From Xanthomonas floridensis (GTDB taxonomy: Bacteria; Pseudomonadota; Gammaproteobacteria; Xanthomonadales; Xanthomonadaceae): a stretch of 64,000 bases of DNA. This document shows, one piece after another, positions 55,793-64,000 of this stretch (the stretch's first letter is position 1; each line of letters opens with the position of its first letter). Made by a program: the position numbers and the translations under genes. The stretch is from contig NZ_LXNG01000005.1 in NCBI RefSeq assembly GCF_001642575.1, forward strand, positions 1 to 64,000, in the 5' to 3' direction. The notes beneath the pieces were generated by a model. It saw nothing but the letters and a program-made list of their open reading frames with translations. It was not told the DNA's origin and did no database searches.

Positions 55793-56113
55793 ATGAGGTC
55801 CACCGACGAAGACGAACGCAAGGCGCTGCGCCGGTTGCTGCGCGAGATCGAGCGGCCCAATGCCAGCCTGCTGGCCAGCAACTGGCCGGTGTTCGGCGTG
55901 TGGCTGCTGTTTTCCGGTGCCTTCATGTACCTGTTCCAGACTGGCGACGGTTCGCCGCTGCACCCGTTGCTGCTGGCGCTGGGCTCGACCTGTCTGGGCG
56001 TGTTCGGTGCGTGGATCGTGTTCCGCTCGGTGTGGGCGCGGCAATGGCCGCATGTGCGCGAGCACATCGATGTGGACAGCGTGCGTGCGCGGCTGGCAGA
56101 GCTGGACGATTGA
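55793..56113 (+). CDS. Small two-helix membrane protein of unknown function
   Basis: 106 residues. A charged N-terminus (MRSTDEDERKALRRLLREIE) precedes two membrane segments (about 31-50 and 58-78) and an acidic amphipathic C-terminus. GGGGAG about 8 bases before the ATG fixes the start. The family is not recognised. It converges on the truncated metalloprotease tail at 56143-56355. Confidence 0.7.
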   Translation: MRSTDEDERKALRRLLREIERPNASLLASNWPVFGVWLLFSGAFMYLFQTGDGSPLHPLLLALGSTCLGVFGAWIVFRSVWARQWPHVREHIDVDSVRARLAELDD

Positions 56114-56142
56114 GCAGGCGGTGAACGCGCAGCACGCGCCCA

Positions 56143-56355
56143 CCAGCCGGCCGGGCGAGCGGTGATCTCCGGCACCGCCTGGCGCAGATCCGCACCGAAC
56201 CAGGGCTTGAGCATCGTCCCCGAATCGACCAAGCCGTAGAACACGCCTTGCACAGGCGAGGCGCCCTGCTGCTCGATGTCGCCGCGCAGCTGTGCGGTTT
56301 CGCCCACGTCGATCGCGCCGAACGCGCCCGGGCCCATGAATACGGTAGTGGCCTG
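56143..56355 (-). pseudogene. Second, orphan copy of the metalloprotease 3' end
   Basis: On the minus strand this segment encodes a 71-residue copy of the C-terminus of the gene just upstream: VFMGPGAFG, RGDIEQQG, VQGVFYG, FGADLRQAVPEITARPAGW. Similarity starts at CAGGCC in both copies, about 2 bases past the intact gene's stop. The internal sequence has diverged (for example TVSIAGTT against AIDVGETA), so it is not a recent slip. It has no start codon of its own and is a remnant of a tandem duplication or of a lost paralogue. Confidence 0.8.
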
Positions 56356-56356
56356 C

Positions 56357-58210
56357 TCACCAACCGGCAGGACGTGCGGTGATTTCCGGCACCGCCTGGC
56401 GCAGGTCCGCACCGAATTCGGGATTGCGCATGGTCGCTTCATCGGCGTAGCCGTAGAACACGCCCTGGCTGGGCGTGGTGCCTTCGCGCAATTCCAGATC
56501 GCCGCGCACCTGGGTGGTACCGGCGATGCTGACCGTGCCGAATGCGCCCGGGCCCATGAACACGGTATTGGCCTGGGCGTTGGCGCCGATGGTGGCGCCC
56601 GGATGCCACACGGTCAGCCCGCCGACCACGGCGTTGCCCTGCACGGTGCCGCCCATCACCGTGGCATGGCCGTCGATGCGTGCATTGCCCAGCACGCTGC
56701 CGGCCAGTACCCGTGCAAATGGGCCCACGTAGGCGGTGGAAGCGACATTGGCGGTATTGGCAACCCAGCCGCCGCCATTGGCGTGGCGGCGGCCCACCGG
56801 GGTTGGCGTGGGCGCGTTGGGCTGGCTGCCGGCCGGGGCGGCATTGGTCAGCGTCACGCTCCACGGGTAGCGGTAGATGGCGTAGTACGACTGGTCCCAC
56901 TTGATCTTCTGCATGGTGCTGGGCGCACCCATCACCATCAGGTACACCGCGCGGTCGCCACTGCGCAGGGCAACGCTGAGGCTGGCCTTGGCGCCACGCT
57001 GCAGCGTGCTGTAACGCGCCTTGCCGGCACTGTCGATGGTCACCACGCCCCAGCGCCAGTCCGAATCCGGCAGCGGGATGCTGGGCGGGTCGGTGGCCAG
57101 GCCGGGCAGGGTGGTGACCGCCGGGGCGCTTTGCACCTGGCCTTCGAACGCGACCTGCAGGCTGCTGGCGCCGCTGGCCGGAATCAGCTGCACCAGGTTG
57201 TAGCCCCAGCGCTGTGGCGCCCACTCGAACGGCACGCGATAGCGATTGGCCTGGCCGGCTACCGGATCGAGCACGGTCATGCGCAACGCGCGGTCGCGGT
57301 TGTCCCAGTCCTGTGGACGCTGCGGATTGAACGCCAGGTTGCTGCCATAGCGGGCGCGGTACAGCGCACCCTGGTCGCTGCCATCGGGGTTGGTGTAGTC
57401 CCAGTTGACGTTGCGCATGGCCCAGTCGCCGAACACATCGTTCATCTGCGACTGGCTCCAGCCCATGTTGGCCTTGATCACCGAAAATGGATCGGCGGTG
57501 CGCTGGCCGGCGTCGCCGGGCTTGGGCGCCTTGGCCCACAGGTCGTTGATGATGGCGTAGCCGAAGCGGTTCTTCAGGTACTCCATGAATTGCCAGTTGC
57601 AGTAGCGATCGCGGGTGGAGCCCAGATACACGTGCGGGTAGTTCACCAGCATGCTCGAGCAATGCACATCGCTGGCATGGAATTCCGGCAGCTGGTGGGT
57701 CATCCAGTTGGCGTGCGATTCCCAGATCCAGCCGCTGTAGTCGGAGTCGCGCATGCCCTGGGTCTGGCCCTGCAAGGCGTGGGTGAGCTCGTGCGCCAGC
57801 CCCCAGTGGTCGCGCAGGCCACCCGGTGCCATCCACATGCCCATGCCGCCGCTGCCGGTGACGCCGCCGCTCAAGCCGAAGCTCGGATCCAGGTGCAGGC
57901 TGGCCTTGTACTTGGTGGCGCTGGTGCAGGACGGCTCGGGGAACTGCAGACGGTTGATGAAGGTGTCCCAGACCATTTCCAGATGCTCGCCGGCGGCGCG
58001 CACGTCGGCGCTGGCCACGCCGTCGCCATTCCAGCGGAACGCAAAATGCGCGGTTTCGTAGCGCACCGGTGGCATGCCGGCTTCGTTGGTGCGGGCGACC
58101 CAGCTGCCGGCGGTGCAGGCTGCGCTGGCGGTGGAGACCGCGCCCAGGCCGGCAGCGATCAGGGCAAGACTCAACAAGCGCCGGGGCAGCGCGCGCGATG
58201 CGATGGACAT
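56357..58210 (-). CDS. Secreted zinc metalloprotease (HExxH, DUF6055-like) with repeat-containing C-terminus
   Basis: 617 residues. Signal peptide about 1-31. Catalytic domain: HELTH zinc motif (His140, Glu141, His144) in WGLAHELTHALQGQ, probable third ligand Glu164 in WIWESHANW. The middle part is beta-rich (about 330-450). A C-terminal stretch (about 480-600) has repeated short motifs of the left-handed beta-helix type (NTANVASTAYVGPFARVLAG, NARIDGHATVMGG, NAVVGG). It is predicted to be extracellular or cell-surface. ATG 58210 (MSIASRAL) is chosen as the first Met before the signal peptide. It may be a plant-interaction protease, by inference from its secretion. A duplicated copy of its 3' end lies directly downstream. 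Confidence 0.88.
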   Translation of the reverse strand: MSIASRALPRRLLSLALIAAGLGAVSTASAACTAGSWVARTNEAGMPPVRYETAHFAFRWNGDGVASADVRAAGEHLEMVWDTFINRLQFPEPSCTSATKYKASLHLDPSFGLSGGVTGSGGMGMWMAPGGLRDHWGLAHELTHALQGQTQGMRDSDYSGWIWESHANWMTHQLPEFHASDVHCSSMLVNYPHVYLGSTRDRYCNWQFMEYLKNRFGYAIINDLWAKAPKPGDAGQRTADPFSVIKANMGWSQSQMNDVFGDWAMRNVNWDYTNPDGSDQGALYRARYGSNLAFNPQRPQDWDNRDRALRMTVLDPVAGQANRYRVPFEWAPQRWGYNLVQLIPASGASSLQVAFEGQVQSAPAVTTLPGLATDPPSIPLPDSDWRWGVVTIDSAGKARYSTLQRGAKASLSVALRSGDRAVYLMVMGAPSTMQKIKWDQSYYAIYRYPWSVTLTNAAPAGSQPNAPTPTPVGRRHANGGGWVANTANVASTAYVGPFARVLAGSVLGNARIDGHATVMGGTVQGNAVVGGLTVWHPGATIGANAQANTVFMGPGAFGTVSIAGTTQVRGDLELREGTTPSQGVFYGYADEATMRNPEFGADLRQAVPEITARPAGW

Positions 58211-58768
58211 GGGGGTTCTCGTGGAAAGGTGAGGTGCACACGCCCGCAACGCCTGCAAACCGCGCAGCGCTGTTGAGCTCGGGAGGGGGAATGCCGGCCG
58301 CTGGATGCGGCGGCCGCGCAAGTGTGCGCAGCGGCGGCGGCGGCGCAATTGATCCGGATATGTATTTTTCAGAACTGCAACGAACTAGGCGCTCGCGATG
58401 TGGCGCGGGTTGGACTTGTGCGTGTGCTGGGTGGTGGCCGCGAGCGATTGGGCGATCGCCGGGCGAGGCGTGAGGCGCCAGCTCGTTCGCGTCGGTACGC
58501 TCCTGGCCGGTCGCCGGTCGCCGGTCGCCGGTCGCCGGCCACGGGCGGCTGGCGTGGCAATGCGCGTGCGTCGTTGCGCCGGGCCCGACCTGGCGGCCAT
58601 GGCGGCCAGGTTGGGTGTTTGCACAAAAAGCGGCAGATGTCGGCCCCCCAATGCCGCCGCTCTGCCGAAGATTTCAGGAAAAAGCGCCAACTAGAATGCG
58701 TCGACCCCCCTATGGTGCGGACGCTGCGGCGCCTGGCACCTGAGGCCCACCGCCCCCTGGAGCATGCG
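58211..58768. other. Divergent gap between the metalloprotease and MFS genes
   Basis: 558 bases holding both promoters. It contains four copies of GGTCGCC at 58509-58536. The MFS frame stays open upstream to 58322, but no start there has a ribosome site. No other gene is supported. Confidence 0.55.
58509..58536. repeat. Tandem heptad, 4 copies of GGTCGCC
   Basis: Four perfect copies, intergenic, in the divergent promoter region. A change in copy number would alter promoter spacing. Confidence 0.9.
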
Positions 58769-60079
58769 ATGACCCCAGCCTCCCGGCCCCTGCCGACCCC
58801 CGACGGCATGGACTCCACCTACCGCAAGATCCTGTGGCGGCTGATCCCGTTCCTGTTCGTCTGCTACCTGTTCAATTACCTGGACCGGGTCAACGTGGGA
58901 TTTGCCAAGCTGCAGATGCTGGGCGATCTGGGCATGAGCGAGACGGTCTACGGGCTGGGTGCCGGCATCTTCTTCATCGGCTACCTGGCCTGCGGGGTGC
59001 CCAGCAACCTGATCCTGCAGCGCATCGGTGCGCGCCGTTGGGTGGCGATCATGATGGTCAGCTGGGGCCTGCTCTCGACCTGCCTGCTGTTCGTGCGCAC
59101 CCCGGCCGGCTTCTACACGCTGCGCCTGCTCACCGGTGCAGCCGAGGCGGGCTTCTTTCCCGGCATCGTGCTGTACCTGACGCGCTGGTTCCCGCGCGCC
59201 CGGCATGGCCGGGTCATGACCGTGTTCATGTCGGCCATCCCCATTTCCGGCGTGCTGGGCGGGCCATTGTCGGGCTGGATCCTGAGCCATTTCTCGTCCG
59301 GGCAGGGCGGGCTGGCCGGCTGGCAGTGGATGTTCCTGCTGCAGGGCCTGCCCACCGTGTTGCTGGGCATCGGGGTGTGGTTCCTGCTCAGCGACGGCGT
59401 GCAGCAGGCCGGCTGGCTGGACCCGCAGGAGAAACAGGCACTGACCCGCGCGCTGGACGAGGACGAGGCGCGCAAGCCGGCCGGCGCCTCCACTTCGCTG
59501 GGCGCGGTGCTGCGCAATCCGGCGGTGTGGCTGCTGGGCACGGTGTACTTCTGCATCCAGAGCGGGGTGTATGCGATCAACTTCTGGCTGCCGTCGATCA
59601 TCCAGGGCAGCGGCGTCACCGATCCCACCCGGATCGGGCTGATGAGCGCCATCCCGTACCTGGCCGCGGCGGTGTTCATGGTGCTGATGGGGCGCTCGGC
59701 CGATCGCCGCGGCGAACGCCGCTGGCACCTGGTCATCCCGCTGCTGATGGGCGCCGCCGGCCTGTGCCTGGCCGCCAGCCTCACAGATCACCTGTGGCTG
59801 GCGTTGCTGGGCATGACCCTGGCCACCATGGGCGCGGTCAGCGGGCTACCGCTGTTCTGGCCGCTGACCAACGGCTTTCTGACCGCTGCTGCCGCCGCCG
59901 GCGGGCTGGCGCTGATCAATTCCACCGGGCAGGTGGCCGGGTTCGTCAGCCCGTATCTGGTGGGCTGGATCAAGGACGCCACCCACAGCACCGAGCTGGC
60001 CCTGTACGTGCTGGCTGGCGCGATGGCGCTGGGCGCGGCCCTGGTGCTGCGCGTGCCGGCACGGGCGGTGAACCAGTGA
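58769..60079 (+). CDS. MFS anion:cation symporter, probably D-glycerate/galactarate type
   Basis: 436 residues, 12 predicted helices. Major-facilitator signatures are NYLDRVNVGFAKLQM in helix 1 and RWVAIMMVSWG and GAAEAGFFPGIVLYLTRWFP in the family style of the anion:cation symporters (ACS) that carry organic acids such as glucarate, galactonate and phthalate. The middle loop is long and charged. ATG 58769 has GGAG at 58759-58762. It is followed by glycerate kinase (34-base gap) and CdaR, so the substrate is likely D-glycerate, galactarate or glucarate. Confidence 0.88.
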   Translation: MTPASRPLPTPDGMDSTYRKILWRLIPFLFVCYLFNYLDRVNVGFAKLQMLGDLGMSETVYGLGAGIFFIGYLACGVPSNLILQRIGARRWVAIMMVSWGLLSTCLLFVRTPAGFYTLRLLTGAAEAGFFPGIVLYLTRWFPRARHGRVMTVFMSAIPISGVLGGPLSGWILSHFSSGQGGLAGWQWMFLLQGLPTVLLGIGVWFLLSDGVQQAGWLDPQEKQALTRALDEDEARKPAGASTSLGAVLRNPAVWLLGTVYFCIQSGVYAINFWLPSIIQGSGVTDPTRIGLMSAIPYLAAAVFMVLMGRSADRRGERRWHLVIPLLMGAAGLCLAASLTDHLWLALLGMTLATMGAVSGLPLFWPLTNGFLTAAAAAGGLALINSTGQVAGFVSPYLVGWIKDATHSTELALYVLAGAMALGAALVLRVPARAVNQ

Positions 60080-60113
60080 TGCGCCCACGGCCTGTTCCCC
60101 AGCGAGGACCTGC

Positions 60114-61280
60114 ATGAAGATCGTGATCGCCCCGGATTCCTACAAGGAAAGCCTGTCCGCGCTGGAGGTGGCCACCCAGATCGAGGCCGGCTTCCGCGAG
60201 GTGTTTCCCGATTGGCGCTACACCAAGGTGCCGGTGGCCGATGGCGGCGAAGGCACGGTCGAGGCCCTGGTCGCCGCCACCGGCGGGCGGGTGATCGACT
60301 GCACGGTCAGCGGCCCGCTCGGCACCCCGGTGCAGGCGTTCTTCGGCCTGACCGGCGACGGCCGCACCGCGGTGATCGAGATGGCCGCCGCCAGCGGCCT
60401 GGCCCTGGTGCCGGTGGCCGAGCGCGACCCGCTGCGCACCAGCACCGCTGGCGTGGGCGAGCTGATCGTGGCCGCGCTGGATGCCGGTGCGCGGCGTTTC
60501 GTCATCGGCATCGGCGGCAGCGCCACCAACGACGGCGGCGCCGGCATGGCGCAGGCGCTGGGTGCGCGTTTGCTGGATGCGCATGGCATGCCGCTCCACG
60601 CAGGCGGCGCGGCGCTGGCGGCGCTGGCGCGGATCGAGACCGACGGCCTGGACCGGCGGCTGCAGGACTGCCACATCGAAGTGGCCTGCGACGTGGACAA
60701 CCCGCTGATCGGCCCCACCGGCGCCTCGGCGGTGTTCGGGCCGCAGAAGGGCGCCACCGCGGACACGGTGCGCCAGCTCGATGCCAACCTGCAGCACTAC
60801 GCCGACCTGCTGGAGCGCGACCTCGGCCTGCGCCTGCATGGCCTGCCCGGCGGCGGCGCGGCCGGTGGGCTGGGTGCGGGGCTGGTGGCCTTCCTGGGCG
60901 CGCAGCTGCGGCCCGGGGTAGAGATCGTGGCGCAGGCGCTGGGCCTGGAGGCACGCATCGCCCAGGCCGATCTGGTGATCACCGGCGAAGGCCGGCTGGA
61001 CAGCCAGAGCCTGCACGGCAAGACCCCGGTGGGCGTGGCGCAGCTGGCGCAGCGGCATGCCAAACCGGTGATCGCCATCGCTGGCTGCCTGGGCACTGGC
61101 GCCGGGCTGCTGCATGGCCATGGCATCGATGCGATGTTCGCGGTAGTGCACCGTGCCTGCACGCTGGAGCAGGCGCTGGCCGAGGCGGCCGGCAATGTGC
61201 GCATCGCCGCGCGCAACGTGGCGGCCGCGCTGCAGGTGGGCCGGGCACTGGCGGCGCCGGCCGTTGCCAGCACGCCTTAG
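60114..61280 (+). CDS. garK: Glycerate 2-kinase (GarK/GlxK type)
   Basis: 388 residues. It begins MKIVIAPDSYKESLSALEVA, the signature of class II glycerate kinases; further blocks are PVADGGEGTVEALV, FVIGIGGSATNDGGAGMAQALGA and DLVITGEGRLDSQSLHGKTPVGVA. It phosphorylates D-glycerate to 2-phosphoglycerate, feeding glycolysis from sugar-diacid breakdown. GAGGA precedes the ATG. It sits between a matching transporter and regulator. Confidence 0.95.
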   Translation: MKIVIAPDSYKESLSALEVATQIEAGFREVFPDWRYTKVPVADGGEGTVEALVAATGGRVIDCTVSGPLGTPVQAFFGLTGDGRTAVIEMAAASGLALVPVAERDPLRTSTAGVGELIVAALDAGARRFVIGIGGSATNDGGAGMAQALGARLLDAHGMPLHAGGAALAALARIETDGLDRRLQDCHIEVACDVDNPLIGPTGASAVFGPQKGATADTVRQLDANLQHYADLLERDLGLRLHGLPGGGAAGGLGAGLVAFLGAQLRPGVEIVAQALGLEARIAQADLVITGEGRLDSQSLHGKTPVGVAQLAQRHAKPVIAIAGCLGTGAGLLHGHGIDAMFAVVHRACTLEQALAEAAGNVRIAARNVAAALQVGRALAAPAVASTP

Positions 61281-61331
61281 ATGAGCGCCACCCCAGGCCT
61301 GCGCGTGCCGGCTTTCCCCTAGCATAGGCCG

Positions 61332-62504
61332 ATGCTCACGCTCGACCGCACCCTGGCGCAGTCCATCGTCGACCGCTCGATGACCATCATCGACGGCAAC
61401 GTCAACGTGATGGACCACACCGGGGTGATCGTGGCCAGCGGCGATCCGGCGCGCATCGGCCAGTTGCACGAAGGTGCCTTGCTGGTGCTGTCGCGACAGG
61501 GCCGGGTGGAGATCGACAGCGCGCTGGCGCAGCAGCTGGACGCGGTGCGCCCGGGGGTCAACCTGCCGCTGATCGTCGACGGCCGTGTGCTCGGCTGCGT
61601 AGGCCTGACCGGCGACCCGCAACGGATCGGCCAGCAGGCCGAGCTGGTGCGCATGGCGGCCGAGGCCATGCTGGAACAGGCCGGCCTGCTGCGCCTGCTG
61701 GCCCGCGATGCGCGCCTGCGCGAAGAGGTCACCCTTGGCCTGGTGCGTGCCGACGGCCCCATGCCAGCACTGGCCGGCTGGGCCGAGCGGCTGGGCATCG
61801 CGCTGGACCTGCCGCGCGTGGCCGCGGTCATCGAGGTGGAAAGCGACACCCTGGACCTGGACGCCATGCTGGTGGAGCTGCAGCGCCTGCACACCCTGTT
61901 GTCCACGCCCGAGCGCGGCAACCTGATCGCGGCCACCGCGCTCAACGAACTGGTGGTGCTCAAGCCGGCGCTGGACCGCCGCGGCCACTGGGACGTGGAT
62001 GAACAACGCCGCCGCGCGCATACCTTGCTGGAACGCATGCGCGCCAGCAGCCCGCTGCGCATCCGCCTGGCGCTGGGCCAGTACGTCCCGCAGCCCAATG
62101 GACTGGCACTGTCGCACCGGATCGCGCGCACCACCATGCGCATCGGCAAGGCCCGCCACCCGCAGGCCGACGCGTTCTTCTACGACGATTACCGGTTGCC
62201 GGTGCTGGTGGACGACCTGCGCCAGGCCTGGCAGGCCGACGAGTTGCGCAAGCCGCTGCAGGCCTTGCTGGCGCAGGAGCGCCGCGGCCAGCTGCTGGCG
62301 ACCCTGGCCACCTGGTTCGACTGCGGCATGCGCATGGCACCCACCGCTCAGGCGCTGGGCATCCACCGCAACACGTTGGATTACCGCATGCAGCGCATCC
62401 AGGACCTGTGCGCGGTAGACCTGGGCCGCACCGAAGACTGCATGCGGCTATACCTGGCGCTGCAGATGCGCGATGAGCCGCGCACACCTGGCACACCGGC
62501 GTGA
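61332..62504 (+). CDS. cdaR: CdaR-type sugar-diacid regulator
   Basis: 390 residues. An N-terminal diacid-recognition (sugar diacid receptor) domain (about 1-135, MLTLDRTLAQSIVDRSMTII) is followed by a linker and a C-terminal PucR-type HTH (about 330-385, GMRMAPTAQALGIHRNTLDYRM). In E. coli CdaR activates galactarate, glucarate and glycerate genes on sensing these diacids. It lies 51 bases after garK and is probably in the same transcript, giving positive autoregulation of the cluster. Confidence 0.93.
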   Translation: MLTLDRTLAQSIVDRSMTIIDGNVNVMDHTGVIVASGDPARIGQLHEGALLVLSRQGRVEIDSALAQQLDAVRPGVNLPLIVDGRVLGCVGLTGDPQRIGQQAELVRMAAEAMLEQAGLLRLLARDARLREEVTLGLVRADGPMPALAGWAERLGIALDLPRVAAVIEVESDTLDLDAMLVELQRLHTLLSTPERGNLIAATALNELVVLKPALDRRGHWDVDEQRRRAHTLLERMRASSPLRIRLALGQYVPQPNGLALSHRIARTTMRIGKARHPQADAFFYDDYRLPVLVDDLRQAWQADELRKPLQALLAQERRGQLLATLATWFDCGMRMAPTAQALGIHRNTLDYRMQRIQDLCAVDLGRTEDCMRLYLALQMRDEPRTPGTPA

Positions 62505-62642
62505 GCACGGCCGCCCACCGCGCGTGGCGGCGTACGGCCGCCGGGCCATGCAAGCTGCGCGGTGGCGCACGCAATGCACCGGCGGCGTCCCCGGCCGGCT
62601 CGGCTAGACTGCGCCGATGACTTTCGCCGAGCGATCCTTCCG

Positions 62643-64000
62643 TTGAATCCGCGCGACGCCGTACCGTCCATCCCGCCTGGCGAAGCCGAGCGCCTGGCCC
62701 GCCTGGCGTTGTTGCAGGTACTCGATACGGCGGCCGAACCGTTCTTCGATGCGCTGGCCGCCACCGCGCAGGCCATTGCCGGCACGCCGATCGCACTGGT
62801 GTCGCTGGTGGACGAACAACGGCAGTGGTGGAAGGCCAATATCGGCTTGCCGGGCGCGTCAGAAACCCCGCGCGAGCTGGCGTTCTGCGCCCATGCCATC
62901 CAGGGCGATGCGGTGATGGAGGTGCCCGATGCACCGGCCGACCCACGCTTCAGTCACAACGCCCTGGTCACCGATGCGCCCGGCATTCGCTATTACGCCG
63001 GCGCTCCGATCGTGCTGTCCGATGGTCTGCGCATGGGAACGGTGTGCGTGATCGACAAGCGCCCACGGCAGTTGCAGCCGGCCCAGCTGGAGGCCCTGCA
63101 GCACCTGGCCAGGGTGGCTGCCGAAGGGCTGGAGCAGCGCCGCGAGATGCTCGAGCGCGCCGACACCAATGCCCGGCTCCAGCAACGGCTGCGCGAGAGC
63201 GAGGCGTTCCTGGAACGCACCGGGCGGGTGGCCGGCGTGGGCGGCTGGGAAGTGGATGTCGGCACCGGCACGCTGATCTGGTCGGACGAGACCTGCCGGA
63301 TGCACGACCTGCCACCGGGCTACCAGCCCACCCTTGGCGAAGCCATTGCCTTCTATCCGCTGGAAGCGCGCGCGGTGGTCACCGAGGCGGTGGACACCTG
63401 CGTCAACGAGGGCATTCCCTGGGACCTGGAGCTGCCGCTGATCAGCAGCACCGGCCGCCACCTGTGGGTGCACAGCACCGGCGCGGTGGAACATGTGGAT
63501 GGCCGCATGCGCCTGATCGGTGCGATTCAGGACGTCACCGACCGCCACCGTGCGGTGGATGCGCTGGCCGCCAGCGAACGCAAGTTCCGCAAGATGTTCC
63601 AGTACAGCCTGGGCCTGATCTGCACCCACGACATGGATGGCCAGCTGGTCAGCGTGAACCCGGCGGCAGCACGCTCGCTGGGCCGCAGCGTGGAGGAGAT
63701 GGAGGGCCGCTCGCTGTTCGAGCTGATCCGCCCGGAGCGGCATGGCGGCCTGCGCGGCTATCTCTCGCGCATGGTGCTCGATGGCCAGGATTCGGGGGTG
63801 ATCGAGCTGGTGGCCCGCGATGGCAGCCTGCGCCACTGGAAATACCACAACGTGCTCGACGTGGAGGCCGACGCCACCATGGTGCTGGCGCATGCCCAGG
63901 ACATCACCAACCAGTACCAGCAGGAAAAACAGCTGCTGGAATGGTCGTTCACCGACCCGCTGACCAATTGCTTCAACCGCCGCTTCCTGAACGACCTGGA
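62643..64000 (+). CDS. GAF-PAS-PAS-GGDEF signalling protein, 3' end outside the window
   Basis: At least 452 codons, open to the window end. The first 150 residues form a GAF domain (DTAAEPFFDALAATAQAIAG, IALVSLVDEQRQWWK, ELAFCAHAI). Two PAS units follow (about 180-305 and 315-425; for example FRKMFQYSLGLICTHD). It then enters a GGDEF domain with FTDPLTNCFNRRFLNDL. It is probably a diguanylate cyclase, possibly with further domains beyond the window. The likely start is TTG 62643; an ATG at 62617 leads into a stop. It has no signal peptide and is cytosolic. Confidence 0.85.
   Translation, partial: MNPRDAVPSIPPGEAERLARLALLQVLDTAAEPFFDALAATAQAIAGTPIALVSLVDEQRQWWKANIGLPGASETPRELAFCAHAIQGDAVMEVPDAPADPRFSHNALVTDAPGIRYYAGAPIVLSDGLRMGTVCVIDKRPRQLQPAQLEALQHLARVAAEGLEQRREMLERADTNARLQQRLRESEAFLERTGRVAGVGGWEVDVGTGTLIWSDETCRMHDLPPGYQPTLGEAIAFYPLEARAVVTEAVDTCVNEGIPWDLELPLISSTGRHLWVHSTGAVEHVDGRMRLIGAIQDVTDRHRAVDALAASERKFRKMFQYSLGLICTHDMDGQLVSVNPAAARSLGRSVEEMEGRSLFELIRPERHGGLRGYLSRMVLDGQDSGVIELVARDGSLRHWKYHNVLDVEADATMVLAHAQDITNQYQQEKQLLEWSFTDPLTNCFNRRFLNDL

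Noticed and set aside
56276..58276. A 666-codon plus-strand frame opposite the HELTH metalloprotease
   Set aside because: The opposite frame has a signal peptide and zinc motif; this one has shadow-like composition.
59970..62366. A 798-codon minus-strand frame opposite garK and cdaR
   Set aside because: Both plus-strand genes are well supported by family motifs.

Overview
The window is a Xanthomonas chromosome segment spanning the replication origin. DnaA, GyrB, YidC and MnmE read as gammaproteobacterial proteins. The neighbourhood is typical of Xanthomonas: three tandem GH5 cellulases, tonB-exbB-exbD1-exbD2 close to gyrB, and a Xanthomonas/Xylella-type LexA box. GC is high throughout, except in a short AT-richer accessory stretch at the left end and between recF and dnaN. 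The species (citri/axonopodis/euvesicatoria-like) is inference.

Layout. 1-1.1 kb: end of an IS5-family element inserted in an AT-rich accessory stretch with two unrecognised genes. 1.2-7.7 kb: YahK-type alcohol dehydrogenase, three tandem secreted GH5 cellulases, PepSY protein. 8-18 kb: M28 peptidase lipoprotein, a VNG-repeat exported protein, EnvC-like protein, CtpA-type protease, a 2-hydroxyacid dehydrogenase, DUF1820 protein, rhomboid, FadL. 18-25 kb: 2OG-Fe(II) oxygenase-like protein, radical SAM protein behind a LexA box, DUF1330/WYL-regulator pair, cardiolipin synthase, PdxJ. 25-32 kb: an extra ExbD, exbD2-exbD1-exbB-tonB, a TPR protein, an M48 lipoprotein and a CPBP protease.

32-42 kb is the origin core: gyrB, recF, dnaN and dnaA on the minus strand, then rpmH, rnpA and yidC on the plus strand. 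oriC lies in the dnaA-dnaN gap with DnaA boxes. Three parS-like palindromes lie in recF and beside dnaN. Housekeeping genes on both sides run away from the origin.

42-52 kb: a large lipoprotein joining a polysaccharide deacetylase, a caspase-like domain, an EF-hand loop and TPRs; MnmE; then an apparent phosphorus-scavenging group (class A acid phosphatase, TonB-dependent receptor, glycerophosphodiesterase) with Pho-box-like repeats in the divergent promoter. 52-64 kb: second rhomboid, Alx/TerC manganese exporter behind a yybP-ykoY riboswitch, RlmI-like methyltransferase, a secreted zinc metalloprotease with a second copy of its 3' end, a D-glycerate/sugar-diacid operon (MFS transporter, glycerate kinase, CdaR), and the start of a GAF-PAS-PAS-GGDEF protein cut by the window end.

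Short tandem arrays are frequent. GGGAAT(T/C)-type heptads begin within a few bases of the stop codons of three unrelated genes, always in the same orientation relative to the gene.
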